50,769 nucleotides of DNA from Hyphomicrobium sp. Lineage in GTDB: Bacteria; Pseudomonadota; Alphaproteobacteria; Rhizobiales; Hyphomicrobiaceae. This document shows, one piece after another, positions 28,214 to 38,010 of this stretch. Position numbers and translations under genes: made by a program. The notes below the pieces were generated by a model that saw only the letters and a program-made list of their open reading frames with translations, ran no database searches and was not told where the DNA came from. The stretch lies in NCBI GenBank assembly GCA_002928395.1, contig PEQZ01000003.1, positions 1 through 50,769 on the forward strand, in the 5' to 3' direction. How positions within the stretch are numbered: position 1 is the stretch's first letter; the number at the start of each line of letters is the position of its first letter.

Positions 28214-29320
28214 CTACGAAGAAGCGCGTGGAGCACCCAGCCGCTTCAACATTCGATAAACCGTCTCGATTTGCGGGGCTTCGCGAGTCAGGTAGGCGCG
28301 ACCGGTATATCCCCACCAGTCCCAGCAACCTTGCGGGTTCATGGCGGCTGTTGCGGTCTGGGGGAACAATACGACCAAGCTGTTGGTATCCGCCCAGCGG
28401 GCAAAGCCGGTTTCTTCGACGAAGGCATCGCCCACCGCGGCGCGATTTTGAGCGCAACCGTGAAAAGCAATATGCACGCGGCAACCGCCCCTGGCGCACA
28501 TCTCAGGCACGTATACGACACCGTAGTCGCTGAGCCCATGGTCGGAGTTGAAACCCTGGGTGAACGGGCGCTGATCAAAGGCCAGAAAGCTGCCGCCGAT
28601 GGCCGTCGAGCGCGGCTTCAGCGGACCATAGATGTGGGCGAGCAATGCACCGGCTTGATCGTAGTCGCAATCAACCACGTAGGGCTTTCCGGACTTGTCG
28701 CAGGCCCCGCCACGATCCTCGGTTACGAACGCGTGCCCGGCGGATTTGTCGGTGACATGGGCGAGGTTTGCCTCGGGTAGGCCGAGTTCCTTGTAGAATT
28801 CAAAAGCCGCCGTGACGATCGGCGGAACGACCGTACGGTCTTCTTTGCCTGCAAACAGGTACACGCGGTCCCGCCGGAGGTGCTCGACGCCGTCGATCTT
28901 GCCCCGCTCGGCAAGCCGGTGGACGCGCTCGGCGAGCAACCGCGGATTGGGGACGCCCCACAACTGCAGCGCGTTCAGCATACAGCCATTGATCGCCTTC
29001 GATATGTTCAGGAAGGTGGAGCCTGGCCCTGGCATCACGTCCGCGAACAGGCTCTCGGCGCATCCGTAAGGTCCGCCCGCGATGATCGCCGCACCGACCA
29101 CAAGCTCGGAGTGCGCGATCTGGAACTGCCCGGCCATATAGGCGCCAGACGAAATACCCGATGTCGACGTTTGTCGGATATCAGCGCCAAGGGCAGGCAA
29201 TACATCGGCCCGCTCGGTCTTGCAGCCTGCGGCAAGCACCAAGCACGCGAGCGCGGCGACGGCCACATTGAATTTCCCGCGCAAATGCCCGTTGCGCCGG
29301 GAAGCGAGTTGCATGACCAT
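28214..29320 (-). CDS. polyhydroxyalkanoate depolymerase-like lipoprotein (type 2 catalytic domain)
   Basis: The 368-residue product has a lipoprotein signal ending LVLAAGC (Cys33), so it is probably anchored in the outer membrane or periplasm. The mature part opens with the lipase box GISSG (55-59, Ser57) in SGISSGAYMAGQFQIAHS. It ends with an oxyanion-type HIAFHGCAQNRAAVG and NPQGCWDWWGYTG. The order, lipase box before the oxyanion site, is that of short-chain PHA depolymerases with the type 2 catalytic domain. These cut poly(3-hydroxybutyrate) or related esters outside the cytoplasm. No separate substrate-binding domain is present, so another ester is possible. It lies 101 bp after pbpC on the same strand. 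Confidence 0.78.
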   Translation of the reverse strand: MVMQLASRRNGHLRGKFNVAVAALACLVLAAGCKTERADVLPALGADIRQTSTSGISSGAYMAGQFQIAHSELVVGAAIIAGGPYGCAESLFADVMPGPGSTFLNISKAINGCMLNALQLWGVPNPRLLAERVHRLAERGKIDGVEHLRRDRVYLFAGKEDRTVVPPIVTAAFEFYKELGLPEANLAHVTDKSAGHAFVTEDRGGACDKSGKPYVVDCDYDQAGALLAHIYGPLKPRSTAIGGSFLAFDQRPFTQGFNSDHGLSDYGVVYVPEMCARGGCRVHIAFHGCAQNRAAVGDAFVEETGFARWADTNSLVVLFPQTATAAMNPQGCWDWWGYTGRAYLTREAPQIETVYRMLKRLGAPRASS

Positions 29321-29421
29321 TCAGCGCATCCGCTCTTGAACCGTGACCGGGCAAACCTAGACCTTGCGCGCCGTCTCCGCCACCCTCGTGTAGCCACACC
29401 GCTTCGTCTGTCGAGCCTGCG

Positions 29422-31557
29422 TCATTTGAGCCTTACCGTGACCCTGTCGGCACGCCCTTCGGCATCGATTACCGACAGCTTGATAAAACCCCGGCTCGAC
29501 GGCTGCCACGACACATCGCGGCGGCCCGGTTCCGAGGGAATGGGAGCACCATCGATCAGCCAGGTTAGCGGCAGAGCGCCGCCTTCGGCCTTGAGTTGGA
29601 TCGGATCCAGGTCTTCGACGGCCAAATCGATTTCGATTTCGGACCGGTCCGGAGGGAACGCGATCAGCACGGGCGGTGCGCGGAAGGGCCCGGCCGCCGC
29701 ATCGTCGCCCGGTTCGCGGAAACGTCTCAGCGATATGGGCAGACTGGCGCCATGCGCAATCGTCACGCCGCTGGGTGGCGACGGCAGGCTCACGCGCTTC
29801 GGGCCGAGACGCTGGAACGCATCGAAAAGAATTGGTGCGGCAGCGGTGCGGCCCATCATACCCGGCGTGGACGTTCCGTCCGGACGGCCAACCCAGACCA
29901 CGATGGTGTGGCGACCGTCGTAACCCGCGGCCCAAGCGTCACGGTAGCCGTAAGACGTGCCGGTCTTGTAGGCTATGCGGCCTCCCACGGCTGCCGGCGG
30001 AGGCGGTGCGTCCTTCAGAATGTCCGAGACGTACCAGGCGGCAACCGGATCGAGCAGGGATTTCAGCCGCGGCATGGCGCTGGTCTGGCTCGACCCCGCA
30101 AGCGGCGGCTTCGGTTCTTGCCGCCAGAAGAGCGGCAGCAACGTTCCGCCGCGCGCGAGGCTCGCGTACATGCTGGCGACATCCTCGAGCCGAAAGCCGA
30201 TGCCGCCCAGCGCCACGGCCAGTGTCGGCTCGGAACCTTGGGGCAGTTGTGGGGAGAAGCCCGCCCGCTGGAAACGGCCGACCAGGCGTTGCGGCCCGAT
30301 CGCCTCGAGCATCTTGACTGCCGGGATGTTGAGCGAGTTGGCAAGTGCCGATCGCACGGTGACGGTGCCGCGGAATTCCTCGTCGAAGTTTTTCGGCGCA
30401 TAAGTGCCAAATCGCGCCGGCCGATCCTCGATCAAAGTTTCGGGGTGGGCCACGCCATACTCGAAGCCGATGCCGTAGATGATGGGCTTCAAGGTCGAAC
30501 CCGGCGAGCGAACCGCTTGCACCATATCGATGGCGCCGAGGCGCGCGTCATCGAGGTAGCCAGCGGAACCAACGTAGGCGAGTACCTCGCCCGTGGTGTG
30601 GTCCACTGCAAGGATTGCTGCCGAGAGCTTCTGGCCGAGGGCAGCTACGTGTGTCTCAGACAGCGTTTCGAGGCTTTTTTGCAGTTCGCGTGAAATGGTG
30701 AGCCGATGGACGACGGTGGTGCTTTGACGACGGACCTCGGCTTCGGCAAGGTGCGGCGCATGCTTCGGGAACTCGCGGCGAACAGCGGAGACGATTTCGG
30801 ATTTGGCGCGAGTTGCTTCGGCCGCAGTGATGACACGCGCCTTCACCGCGACATCGAGCACGCGGTCGCGCGCGCGGGTCGCAGCCACGGTGCTGCGATC
30901 GGGCCGGCGCGCTTCGGGCGACTGCGGCAGCGCGACGAGAAGGGCTGCTTCGCCGACCGACAGCCTTTTGGGTTCCTTGCCGAAGTAAGCCAGCGAAGCC
31001 GCCCGCACGCCCTCGATGTTGCCGCCAAAGGGTGCAAGACGCAGGTAGAGCCGGAGTATCATCTCCTTTGAAAGTTGTTGCTCGATCTGCCAAGCGCGCA
31101 CCATCTGCCGGAGCTTGCCGAGACCTGAACGATCATGACGGCCTTCGATGAGGCGCGCTGTCTGCATGGTCAACGTGGACGCGCCCGAGACGAGACGGCG
31201 ATGCGTGATCGCTTGCGTCACGGCGCGCGCCACGCCGACCGGATCGACGCCGCCATGATGATGAAAGCGCCGGTCCTCGAACGCGAACAGCATTTTCAGG
31301 TAGCGCGCATCGACCTCGGAGGCTTCGACGGGCAGCCGCCATTTGCCGTCGCGTGTGGTGAACGCGCGCAGGAGGTGGCCGTCGCGGTCGAGCACGGTGG
31401 GAGACAGTGGTGCTGCGGCCTCGATTGGTGGTGGCCCGAGATGCGCCATGACCAACCGGATCGCTCCATAGCCGAGCGCCGTTGTCATCACGGCGGCGGC
31501 GAGGGTGAACCCCGCTGCGCGCCGCCAGGTCTTGGCAATCGTGCAATCACGAAGCAT
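29422..31557 (-). CDS. pbpC: penicillin-binding protein 1C
   Basis: PBP1C polymerises glycan strands and carries a transpeptidase-like domain. The 711-residue product has one N-terminal membrane helix (about 12-36), the GT51 domain (FAFEDRRFHHHGGVDP with catalytic E94, SGASTLTMQTARLI), and the transpeptidase motifs SPGSTLKP (S354, K357), SNSLN and KTGTS (K531). A C-terminal BiPBP domain (about 610-711) ends the protein. The start has AGGA upstream and is 5 bp after the alpha-2-macroglobulin stop, the usual operon for this pair. It probably repairs the wall where the macroglobulin senses attack; that link is a hypothesis in the field. Confidence 0.93.
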   Translation of the reverse strand: MLRDCTIAKTWRRAAGFTLAAAVMTTALGYGAIRLVMAHLGPPPIEAAAPLSPTVLDRDGHLLRAFTTRDGKWRLPVEASEVDARYLKMLFAFEDRRFHHHGGVDPVGVARAVTQAITHRRLVSGASTLTMQTARLIEGRHDRSGLGKLRQMVRAWQIEQQLSKEMILRLYLRLAPFGGNIEGVRAASLAYFGKEPKRLSVGEAALLVALPQSPEARRPDRSTVAATRARDRVLDVAVKARVITAAEATRAKSEIVSAVRREFPKHAPHLAEAEVRRQSTTVVHRLTISRELQKSLETLSETHVAALGQKLSAAILAVDHTTGEVLAYVGSAGYLDDARLGAIDMVQAVRSPGSTLKPIIYGIGFEYGVAHPETLIEDRPARFGTYAPKNFDEEFRGTVTVRSALANSLNIPAVKMLEAIGPQRLVGRFQRAGFSPQLPQGSEPTLAVALGGIGFRLEDVASMYASLARGGTLLPLFWRQEPKPPLAGSSQTSAMPRLKSLLDPVAAWYVSDILKDAPPPPAAVGGRIAYKTGTSYGYRDAWAAGYDGRHTIVVWVGRPDGTSTPGMMGRTAAAPILFDAFQRLGPKRVSLPSPPSGVTIAHGASLPISLRRFREPGDDAAAGPFRAPPVLIAFPPDRSEIEIDLAVEDLDPIQLKAEGGALPLTWLIDGAPIPSEPGRRDVSWQPSSRGFIKLSVIDAEGRADRVTVRLK

Positions 31558-31562
31558 CGGTC

Positions 31563-34500
31563 CTATTCCTTGACCAGGAGCCGACCGCTGGCGGTTCGGG
31601 CATGGCGCTCGGGGCGGTACATGTCCTCGATGGTCGCGGCGGGATGGACGAACGATCCAGGCGTCACCGCGCGTACGATGTAGGCGACGCTGGCCGAACC
31701 GACCGGGCCCTTCGGCTTGTCGGCTGCGGCGGCTTCGGTCGCGCCATCGCCACCTTCGCTATCGCCCTCCCCGCCTTCGATCGTCGCCGCTCCCTGACCA
31801 ACTCCAGGGCCGAAAAAGTTGAACGCGGCGACGAACCGGTCGTCCCGGAACTCGGTATGCTCGGGCTTCAGCGACGCCTTGAGCCAATCGAGACTCTTGA
31901 TGTCGCCGCCCTCGACCAGCCGCGGGTTCTCGATCTCGAGGCCCGCGGGCAGGCGATCGACGAGCAGCAGCCGGCCGCCCGTTTCCTTGGCCTCGATCTT
32001 GAGCACCATGACCAGACGGTCGTTCTGCTTCATCTCCGACGTGCCGCCCGCGAGGCTCTTCAAGTCGATCTTCTTGCCGTCGAGCGTGTACGCCGAACGC
32101 TCAATCTTGAACCCCTTGGACACCGCCGGCTCCGGCGTAAGAGAAGCGCCGATTACGGTGACTACGGCATCCACCGCTGCATCACCCTCATTGGAAACCG
32201 TGAGCCCGGACTTCAAGTCTGCGCCCGTAACGTTGCGCATCACCGTTCCGCTTACCGATGCGCCATTGAGCGAAAGGCGCGTGTCCTTGGCCTGATCGCC
32301 CAGCGCCTTGGCGGCAAGCAGCATCCAGGCCTGCTCCTGCGTCGACGTGTGGACGCGGGACTGGTAGGCCTTGGCCACCACCGATGCGAGCCGGGGGGCT
32401 TCGGCCCTCGCGATACCAGTCTCTGCGGCAAGCGTGACGAGTGCGGCGCCGTCACGGAGTCCCGAGCCGTAATCGGCGCGCGACGAGCCGTCGTTGGCTG
32501 TGTCGTCCAGGTGCTTCAAGGCCGCATTGAACACCTTTTCCGCCCGGTCCTTGTCGCCGGCCAGCGAGAGTGCCGCGCCGAGCTGCGCCTTCGAGAGAGC
32601 CGTAGAGAACCGATCGAGGCGCGTGTCGGCGTAGTAGCGGAGCTCGCCCATGGGTGCGCGACCATTGCGGGCCAGCACGTAGAGCGCGTAGGCACGGGCC
32701 TCACCGCCCTTTTCGAAGTCCTGTGCGTAGCTCAAGAAGTTGTGCAGGCGGTCAAGTGCCTGGCCGAACTGCTTCTGCGGCAACTGATAGCCGGTCTCAC
32801 TCGCGCGGGTCAGGAAGTCGGTGACATAGCTCGTCAGCCACATGTCGGCGTTGGATGGGCCCCAAATGCCGAACGCGCCCGAAGCATCCTGCATCTCGAA
32901 GATGCGATCGATGGCTCCTTGTACACGCGAGCGGATCTCCTTGTCGGCCACGAGACCAATCTGAGCCGCCACTGCGTTCGAATAGAGTAACGGCAGCGCG
33001 CGCGACACGGTCTGTTCTGCACACCCGTAGGGATAACGGTCGAGTGCGGTCAACAGCCCTGGAACGTCGAGTGCTGCCGACGGTCCGACACTGAGGCTGA
33101 TGCGTGTACGACCCGGGATCATGTCGGCGAGGAGATCGGGCGACAGCGTGATGCGGCCGCCCTTTTCCTTCAGCGACGAAACGGTCGTGCGCTTGATGTC
33201 GCCTGACGGCGGCAGCACTTCGAATTTGAGCTGACGTTTGACGTCGATGCCATCGGGGCCGGTGACGCGCACGGCATAGACGAGCCTGCCGACGTCCCGC
33301 GGCTTGATCTGGACGCGCTCGGACTTGCGCTGCTCGACCTTGAGCTCGAGTTTCAGATCAGCGACTTTCGTTTTCGAGACTTCACCCTCCTCGACGGCGA
33401 TCGCATAGTCAGCGGCCGGTCCCTCGACGTTGTGCACCGAGAGGTCGAGCCGGGCCTCGTCGCCGAGCGTGAGGAAGCGCGGGCCGGAGACGGTCAACGC
33501 AACCGCATCGCGGACGATCACATCCTTGACCACATGCCCCGATTTGGTCGCGCTCCACGCCACGGCCATCACGCGGACCTGACCGTTGAACTCCGGCAAA
33601 TCGAAGGTGACTTCGGCCTTGCCGTCGGGCCCAACCTTTACGATACCGGAGTAGTGGGAGACGATCTGCTCGACGGTCGGTGCACCTTCCAGTTTCAGAT
33701 CACCAGCCGAGCCGTCACCACCCGAGCGGAACCTTCCGCGCTCGGCGCGCATGCCATCGATCAGCCGGCCGTAGACGTCGCGCAGCTCGACCCCGAGCTT
33801 GCGCTGCGCGCCGAACCAGCGATCGGGCGCCGGGGCCTCGAAGCGTGTCAGATTGAGAATGCCAGCGTCTACCGCCGCAACCGTGACACGTGCCTCCTCG
33901 CCTGGAGCCAGCCCGCCGATCGAAAGTGGAATTTTGAGTGTCGAGCCGGATTTCAGCTTCTCCGGAGTTGCGACCGTGACCTTCAACTGCGACGCTTCCG
34001 GGTCGAGCGCCAGCCATGTCACACCGACGGCGCGGCTGGGCATCCGCTTTTGGGCTTCGTCCATCGGTCGATAGAGGAAGACGGTGGCGTAGGCGCCCGC
34101 GCCCCAGTCAGCCCCAACCGGTATGGCAACCTCGCCGCCGCCCTTTGGGAGGTCGACTTCGCGGCTCGACACGAGACCGCGGCCGAGAACCGAAACCAGC
34201 GCCTTGCCGCCGAGTTTGGAAGCTACGCGCAACTTGGCCGTCTCTCCCGATTTGTAGGCCGACTTGTCGAGGGACACGTCGAGTGCTTCCGGACTATCGG
34301 GGCTCCCGTCGCCTCCGTACCAGCCGACGTTGAAGACGACCGAGGTGATCGGCCCACCTGGCTCGGGCGAGGCCACCTCGAGCCGGTAGCGGCCCCAGCC
34401 GGCGCGCGTGTCGAGTTTGGCTGCGTTCGCGCTCTCGACATCGATCGAGCCGGAGGCCGACTTGCGCGTGACGGTCATGGGCTCGTAGGTCCAAGCGCCG

Positions 34501-36938
34501 TCGCGGCTATACCACTGCCAGCTGGTTTCTAGTCGCTTCAAAGACCATGCGAGTCCCTTGGCCGACGCACGCTTGCCGGTGCTATCCAGCATGACGATCT
34601 CGAAGCCCGCGGGTTCGTCCTCCGCCGCACCGTTCGCGCCGAACAGTGGCTTTACGCCGATGCGGGGCTGGCCGAGATCGACGGGCAGTGTGACCGTGCG
34701 CTCAATCGAACGACCACCAGGCTCGCGCAATTTCAGGATCACGTCAGCTTCCAGAGGTCGGGCCGTTCGCGTCAGCGGAGGCAGGGTGACACCGAGATCG
34801 GCCTTGCCGTCGATGCCGGTGAGGGGAAGTCCTTCAAGGGGCTTGCGCACAGGGGTCAGCTTTTCGTCGGCAAGGCCGAACCTGTAGCCGGGGAAGCCCG
34901 CGATATCCTTCGTGGACGGCTTCACGACGATATCGCCCTCCAGCGCGAGCCCAGCGGCGGGCGGGCCGTATAGATATCGTCCCGCCACCTTGACGATGAC
35001 ATTGTCCTCGGGCTTCAGCGCGGTGGCTCCCGGTGTCAACGTCATGTCGAGACGCTCGGGCACGAAGTCCTCGACCAGAAAGGCGATCGAAGCGATAGCC
35101 GGCTGCTTTGGATCGGCATGGAGCCGCGCGCGCCAAGTGCCCGTCATGGCGCCCGGGCCAATGTCGAGCGATGCCAAACGACCGCCAAGTCCCTGGTCGA
35201 GCAGCGTCAAACGCCTGTGCTCGGCGCCATCCGGACGTGAGACGATGAGGGTTACCGGAAGGCTCGCAGCCTTGCCGGCACGATCACGCACGATGCCGGT
35301 GATGTTGACTTCCTCGCCCGGCCGGTAGACGCCGCGCTCGGGATAGAGATAGGCGTCGAGCGCGCCCGGGCTTTCGCGGCCCTTGACGCCACGGTCGGAG
35401 AGGTCGAAGGCGGCGGCCGTGAGATCGAGGAATGCGTACTCGCCGGCTCCTTTTTCGGCCACAAGAATGGCAGGCTGCGCGCCACCCTCGCCGCGGACGA
35501 ACCCGCCGTCGAAGCGGACATGGCCGAGCGCGTCGCTCTTGGCCGTGGCAAGCACCTCGTTGTTCTTGGCGACGAGGCGGACAGCCGCATCCGAGACCGG
35601 CTTGGCGTCCGCCAGGGAGCGAACGAAGGCATGCACGCTGTCCTCACCAGTGAATGCGGTCAGGCCGAGGTCGGAGACGATGAACCACTGCGTCGCGAGG
35701 TTCTCGTTGTTGCCGCCGTCGCGCTTCACGCCCTCCATGGCCTGTGCCGTGATGAGGTAGGCGCCGGGCTTCATGTCCGGCACCGCGTCGCCGATGGGAA
35801 GCGCGGTGGTCAACTCCTCGTTGGTCTTCGAGGCCACGTCCATCGTGCCCTGGTAGACCCGCTGACCGGTCCTGTCGCGGATTGCCTCGATGTCGTAGCT
35901 CGAGAGTTGGCGCGCAAGGTCGCCCGACTGGATCACGCTGCCGAGGTTGCGGTCACCGACGCGGTAGATCTCGACCGACACGCTCTTGGTGTTGACCGTC
36001 GTCACAGGGATGCCCTGTTGGCCGCGCGTCGGCAGCACATAGGCGCGGCCAGTGAAGCGGGCCAACGGCTTGCGGTCAGGGATGTAGGCCGCGATCTCGG
36101 CGGGCTTCTCGATCACCTCACCCGCCTCGGACGGCAGGCCGGCCTTGAGCTTGACCTCGTAGCGTTGGCCGTGGGTCAGCCCTTCGAGGCAGATCTGGCG
36201 GTCCTCGACCACGATCGCCTGCGGGTCCTTGCCGTCGAGCGCGACGAACTTGGCGACCTCGGAACCGTCGCCGGCAATCCGCTCGGAGAACTGCAGGCAA
36301 AGACGCGGCGAGCCGAGTTCGGCCTCGGTCTTGTAGTCGGTCATACGGAAGCCGTGCTCGGCCCGGAGTTTGTCGAACCGTTCGCGCGCGTCCGTGCTGT
36401 CGGCAAGTGCCAAGCTGACCCGAAGCGCGTCGATGGCCGGCCGCCAGTAGGAACGGCGCTGGAGAGCTTCGCCGAGAACGGACAGGGCGCGGGCCTTGGC
36501 CTCAATGTCGGATGCGCGTTCGTAGGCCCGCCAGGCGGCAGCAGATGCATTGAGCGGCAGGTCGTAGCGCTCGGCCGATTTGTTGGGGTCGGGTGCAACA
36601 GCAAGCAGCGCGCGGGCGAGCCCGAGCCAGTTCTGGCTGCTCTTGTCGTCCGAGCCAACCGCCTCGGCAAACAAGCGCGAGGCTGCCCGCGGATCGGCGG
36701 GGAGGATCTTTTCAGCCGCTGCACGCAACTCGACGGGCTTCGCTTTGCCAGCCTTCCAATTGGATTTGAGATAGGCCTCGTAGCGTTCGGCGTCTTTAGC
36801 GACGCCTTGGTGGGCAAAAGCACGCACCTGCTGGCTGGCGGTAGGGGTGCCCGGCGCGGACTGCTGGGCGGATGCGCTGGAAAACGCGGCCAAACTATTG
36901 GCCAAGCTGATAAGAATGAGTGACGTGGCGAAGCGCAT
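31563..36938 (-). CDS. bacterial alpha-2-macroglobulin (YfhM-like)
   Basis: This 1791-residue protein belongs to the bacterial alpha-2-macroglobulins, which trap foreign proteases in the periplasm through a reactive thioester. The signal peptide ends at ASA (residue 24). The N-terminal macroglobulin domains follow (YLYPERGVYRPGEEVNITGI near the MG core), then the bait region and thioester domain. The thioester CAEQ is at 1306-1309 in RYPYGCAEQTVSRALPLLYS. E. coli YfhM is a lipoprotein with CLEQ; here there is no lipobox cysteine and alanine replaces leucine. The tail has an acidic glycine-rich stretch. GAGGG stands seven bases before the ATG. pbpC follows in the same operon. Confidence 0.93.
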   Translation of the reverse strand: MRFATSLILISLANSLAAFSSASAQQSAPGTPTASQQVRAFAHQGVAKDAERYEAYLKSNWKAGKAKPVELRAAAEKILPADPRAASRLFAEAVGSDDKSSQNWLGLARALLAVAPDPNKSAERYDLPLNASAAAWRAYERASDIEAKARALSVLGEALQRRSYWRPAIDALRVSLALADSTDARERFDKLRAEHGFRMTDYKTEAELGSPRLCLQFSERIAGDGSEVAKFVALDGKDPQAIVVEDRQICLEGLTHGQRYEVKLKAGLPSEAGEVIEKPAEIAAYIPDRKPLARFTGRAYVLPTRGQQGIPVTTVNTKSVSVEIYRVGDRNLGSVIQSGDLARQLSSYDIEAIRDRTGQRVYQGTMDVASKTNEELTTALPIGDAVPDMKPGAYLITAQAMEGVKRDGGNNENLATQWFIVSDLGLTAFTGEDSVHAFVRSLADAKPVSDAAVRLVAKNNEVLATAKSDALGHVRFDGGFVRGEGGAQPAILVAEKGAGEYAFLDLTAAAFDLSDRGVKGRESPGALDAYLYPERGVYRPGEEVNITGIVRDRAGKAASLPVTLIVSRPDGAEHRRLTLLDQGLGGRLASLDIGPGAMTGTWRARLHADPKQPAIASIAFLVEDFVPERLDMTLTPGATALKPEDNVIVKVAGRYLYGPPAAGLALEGDIVVKPSTKDIAGFPGYRFGLADEKLTPVRKPLEGLPLTGIDGKADLGVTLPPLTRTARPLEADVILKLREPGGRSIERTVTLPVDLGQPRIGVKPLFGANGAAEDEPAGFEIVMLDSTGKRASAKGLAWSLKRLETSWQWYSRDGAWTYEPMTVTRKSASGSIDVESANAAKLDTRAGWGRYRLEVASPEPGGPITSVVFNVGWYGGDGSPDSPEALDVSLDKSAYKSGETAKLRVASKLGGKALVSVLGRGLVSSREVDLPKGGGEVAIPVGADWGAGAYATVFLYRPMDEAQKRMPSRAVGVTWLALDPEASQLKVTVATPEKLKSGSTLKIPLSIGGLAPGEEARVTVAAVDAGILNLTRFEAPAPDRWFGAQRKLGVELRDVYGRLIDGMRAERGRFRSGGDGSAGDLKLEGAPTVEQIVSHYSGIVKVGPDGKAEVTFDLPEFNGQVRVMAVAWSATKSGHVVKDVIVRDAVALTVSGPRFLTLGDEARLDLSVHNVEGPAADYAIAVEEGEVSKTKVADLKLELKVEQRKSERVQIKPRDVGRLVYAVRVTGPDGIDVKRQLKFEVLPPSGDIKRTTVSSLKEKGGRITLSPDLLADMIPGRTRISLSVGPSAALDVPGLLTALDRYPYGCAEQTVSRALPLLYSNAVAAQIGLVADKEIRSRVQGAIDRIFEMQDASGAFGIWGPSNADMWLTSYVTDFLTRASETGYQLPQKQFGQALDRLHNFLSYAQDFEKGGEARAYALYVLARNGRAPMGELRYYADTRLDRFSTALSKAQLGAALSLAGDKDRAEKVFNAALKHLDDTANDGSSRADYGSGLRDGAALVTLAAETGIARAEAPRLASVVAKAYQSRVHTSTQEQAWMLLAAKALGDQAKDTRLSLNGASVSGTVMRNVTGADLKSGLTVSNEGDAAVDAVVTVIGASLTPEPAVSKGFKIERSAYTLDGKKIDLKSLAGGTSEMKQNDRLVMVLKIEAKETGGRLLLVDRLPAGLEIENPRLVEGGDIKSLDWLKASLKPEHTEFRDDRFVAAFNFFGPGVGQGAATIEGGEGDSEGGDGATEAAAADKPKGPVGSASVAYIVRAVTPGSFVHPAATIEDMYRPERHARTASGRLLVKE

Positions 36939-37242
36939 GAATCAACCCTCGCTGGAGGGCTCGCGACGGAGCCCCGAACCTGACCGAAACTAGCTGGCTG
37001 CCCAAACTTGGGACGCGCCACTATGGATCGGCGCGGCCAACATGTGGAAGACCAGCAGGAGGGATTGTCGGAAGCGAGGCGATAGGGGAGGTGTTATCCG
37101 GAAATCCCGGCAAATGCGCCCCGATATCGCCCTGATCGGGCGGCGCCTGCCAGTTCTGCGATCACACTGGAGCCACACAAACACCAGCGGGGGCGGTAGT
37201 TGCCCACCTCCCCGCTCGCACAATAATCAGGAAGCCCAGGCG
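36939..37242. other. intergenic region upstream of the macroglobulin gene
   Basis: These 304 bases carry the macroglobulin ribosome-binding site and presumably its promoter, as well as the region just after the next gene on the same strand. I see no convincing small gene, RNA gene or strong hairpin. Open frames here overlap neighbours and lack start signals. Confidence 0.6.
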
Positions 37243-37851
37243 CTACTGCCGCGTAAGTGCGGAGGGGCCGTTGGTGTGGTCCGACGGGTTTTCGGCGTGC
37301 GCCGCAGCAACAGCCGATGCCGCAGCTGTATCGGTGGTAACACGCGCGGCTATCTCGCCCAACGGCTTGGCGGCGTTCCATAAGCGCCAGAACGACTTCC
37401 TCGCGTTATCGGCAGTCACCGGGCAGGCGTCGGCATAGCTTTCGAACGCATCGCGCTTTGAAGGGTCGCGCCGCATGCAGTCGCCGATCCAAGAGGTGGC
37501 CGGCCCCAGCAGCAACTGCTCATGGGCATCGCGGAACCGGACATCGGCGAGGCAGCGGATCGTCCACGCAGGTGCCAAACTCGCTACCGGTGCCGCACCA
37601 GCCTCAGCGTCGGGCGTCAGGATGGCGAACACGGTCACGCCGCAAGCCTCGATCTCGGCGGCGAGTGACTTCACGGCCTTGACCAGCGGGCTATCGACGG
37701 AACGGGCGACGAGCAGCATCGCGTTGGTGGCAACCGTTCCCTGCCCAGGCACGGAACACGCGGCCAAGTGCGCGGATACGAATGCCTGGAGCTTGGCCTC
37801 CTTCTCCTCTTTTCTCACCACGACGGCGTTCACAGGAGATTTCGGGCTCAT
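37243..37851 (-). CDS. conserved-looking protein of unknown function
   Basis: I do not recognise this 202-residue protein. It has no signal peptide or membrane helix. The first half looks like an alpha/beta fold (ATNAMLLVARSV, AAEIEACGVTVFAILTP). The second half has a distinctive stretch, RFRDAHEQLLLG then SWIGDCMRRDPSKRDAFES and SFWRLWNAAKPLGE, and an alanine-rich, probably disordered end. ATG 37851 is chosen because GAGAGGG stands nine bases before it; GTG 37872 would place that site inside the gene. It follows the 920-residue membrane-protein gene on the same strand after 159 bp and may be read with it. Confidence 0.6.
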   Translation of the reverse strand: MSPKSPVNAVVVRKEEKEAKLQAFVSAHLAACSVPGQGTVATNAMLLVARSVDSPLVKAVKSLAAEIEACGVTVFAILTPDAEAGAAPVASLAPAWTIRCLADVRFRDAHEQLLLGPATSWIGDCMRRDPSKRDAFESYADACPVTADNARKSFWRLWNAAKPLGEIAARVTTDTAAASAVAAAHAENPSDHTNGPSALTRQ

Positions 37852-38010
37852 GCTTCGGGTCCCTCTCGGCACGGTCCAGGGCGGGCGCTCCTGGAATGAA
37901 CCGTGCTCTCGTTCTTGGCATTCACTATGGCGTCAATTGCGTTAAGCAAGCGTTGCGCTTCGCCTCATTTTGACAGGCGCGGGCAACGTCATTGGTCGGC
38001 CGCCTCGAGC

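Noticed and set aside
35520-36923. 467-residue plus-strand frame
   Set aside because: It is the antisense shadow of the macroglobulin gene; it has no recognisable motifs and its length follows from high GC codon use.
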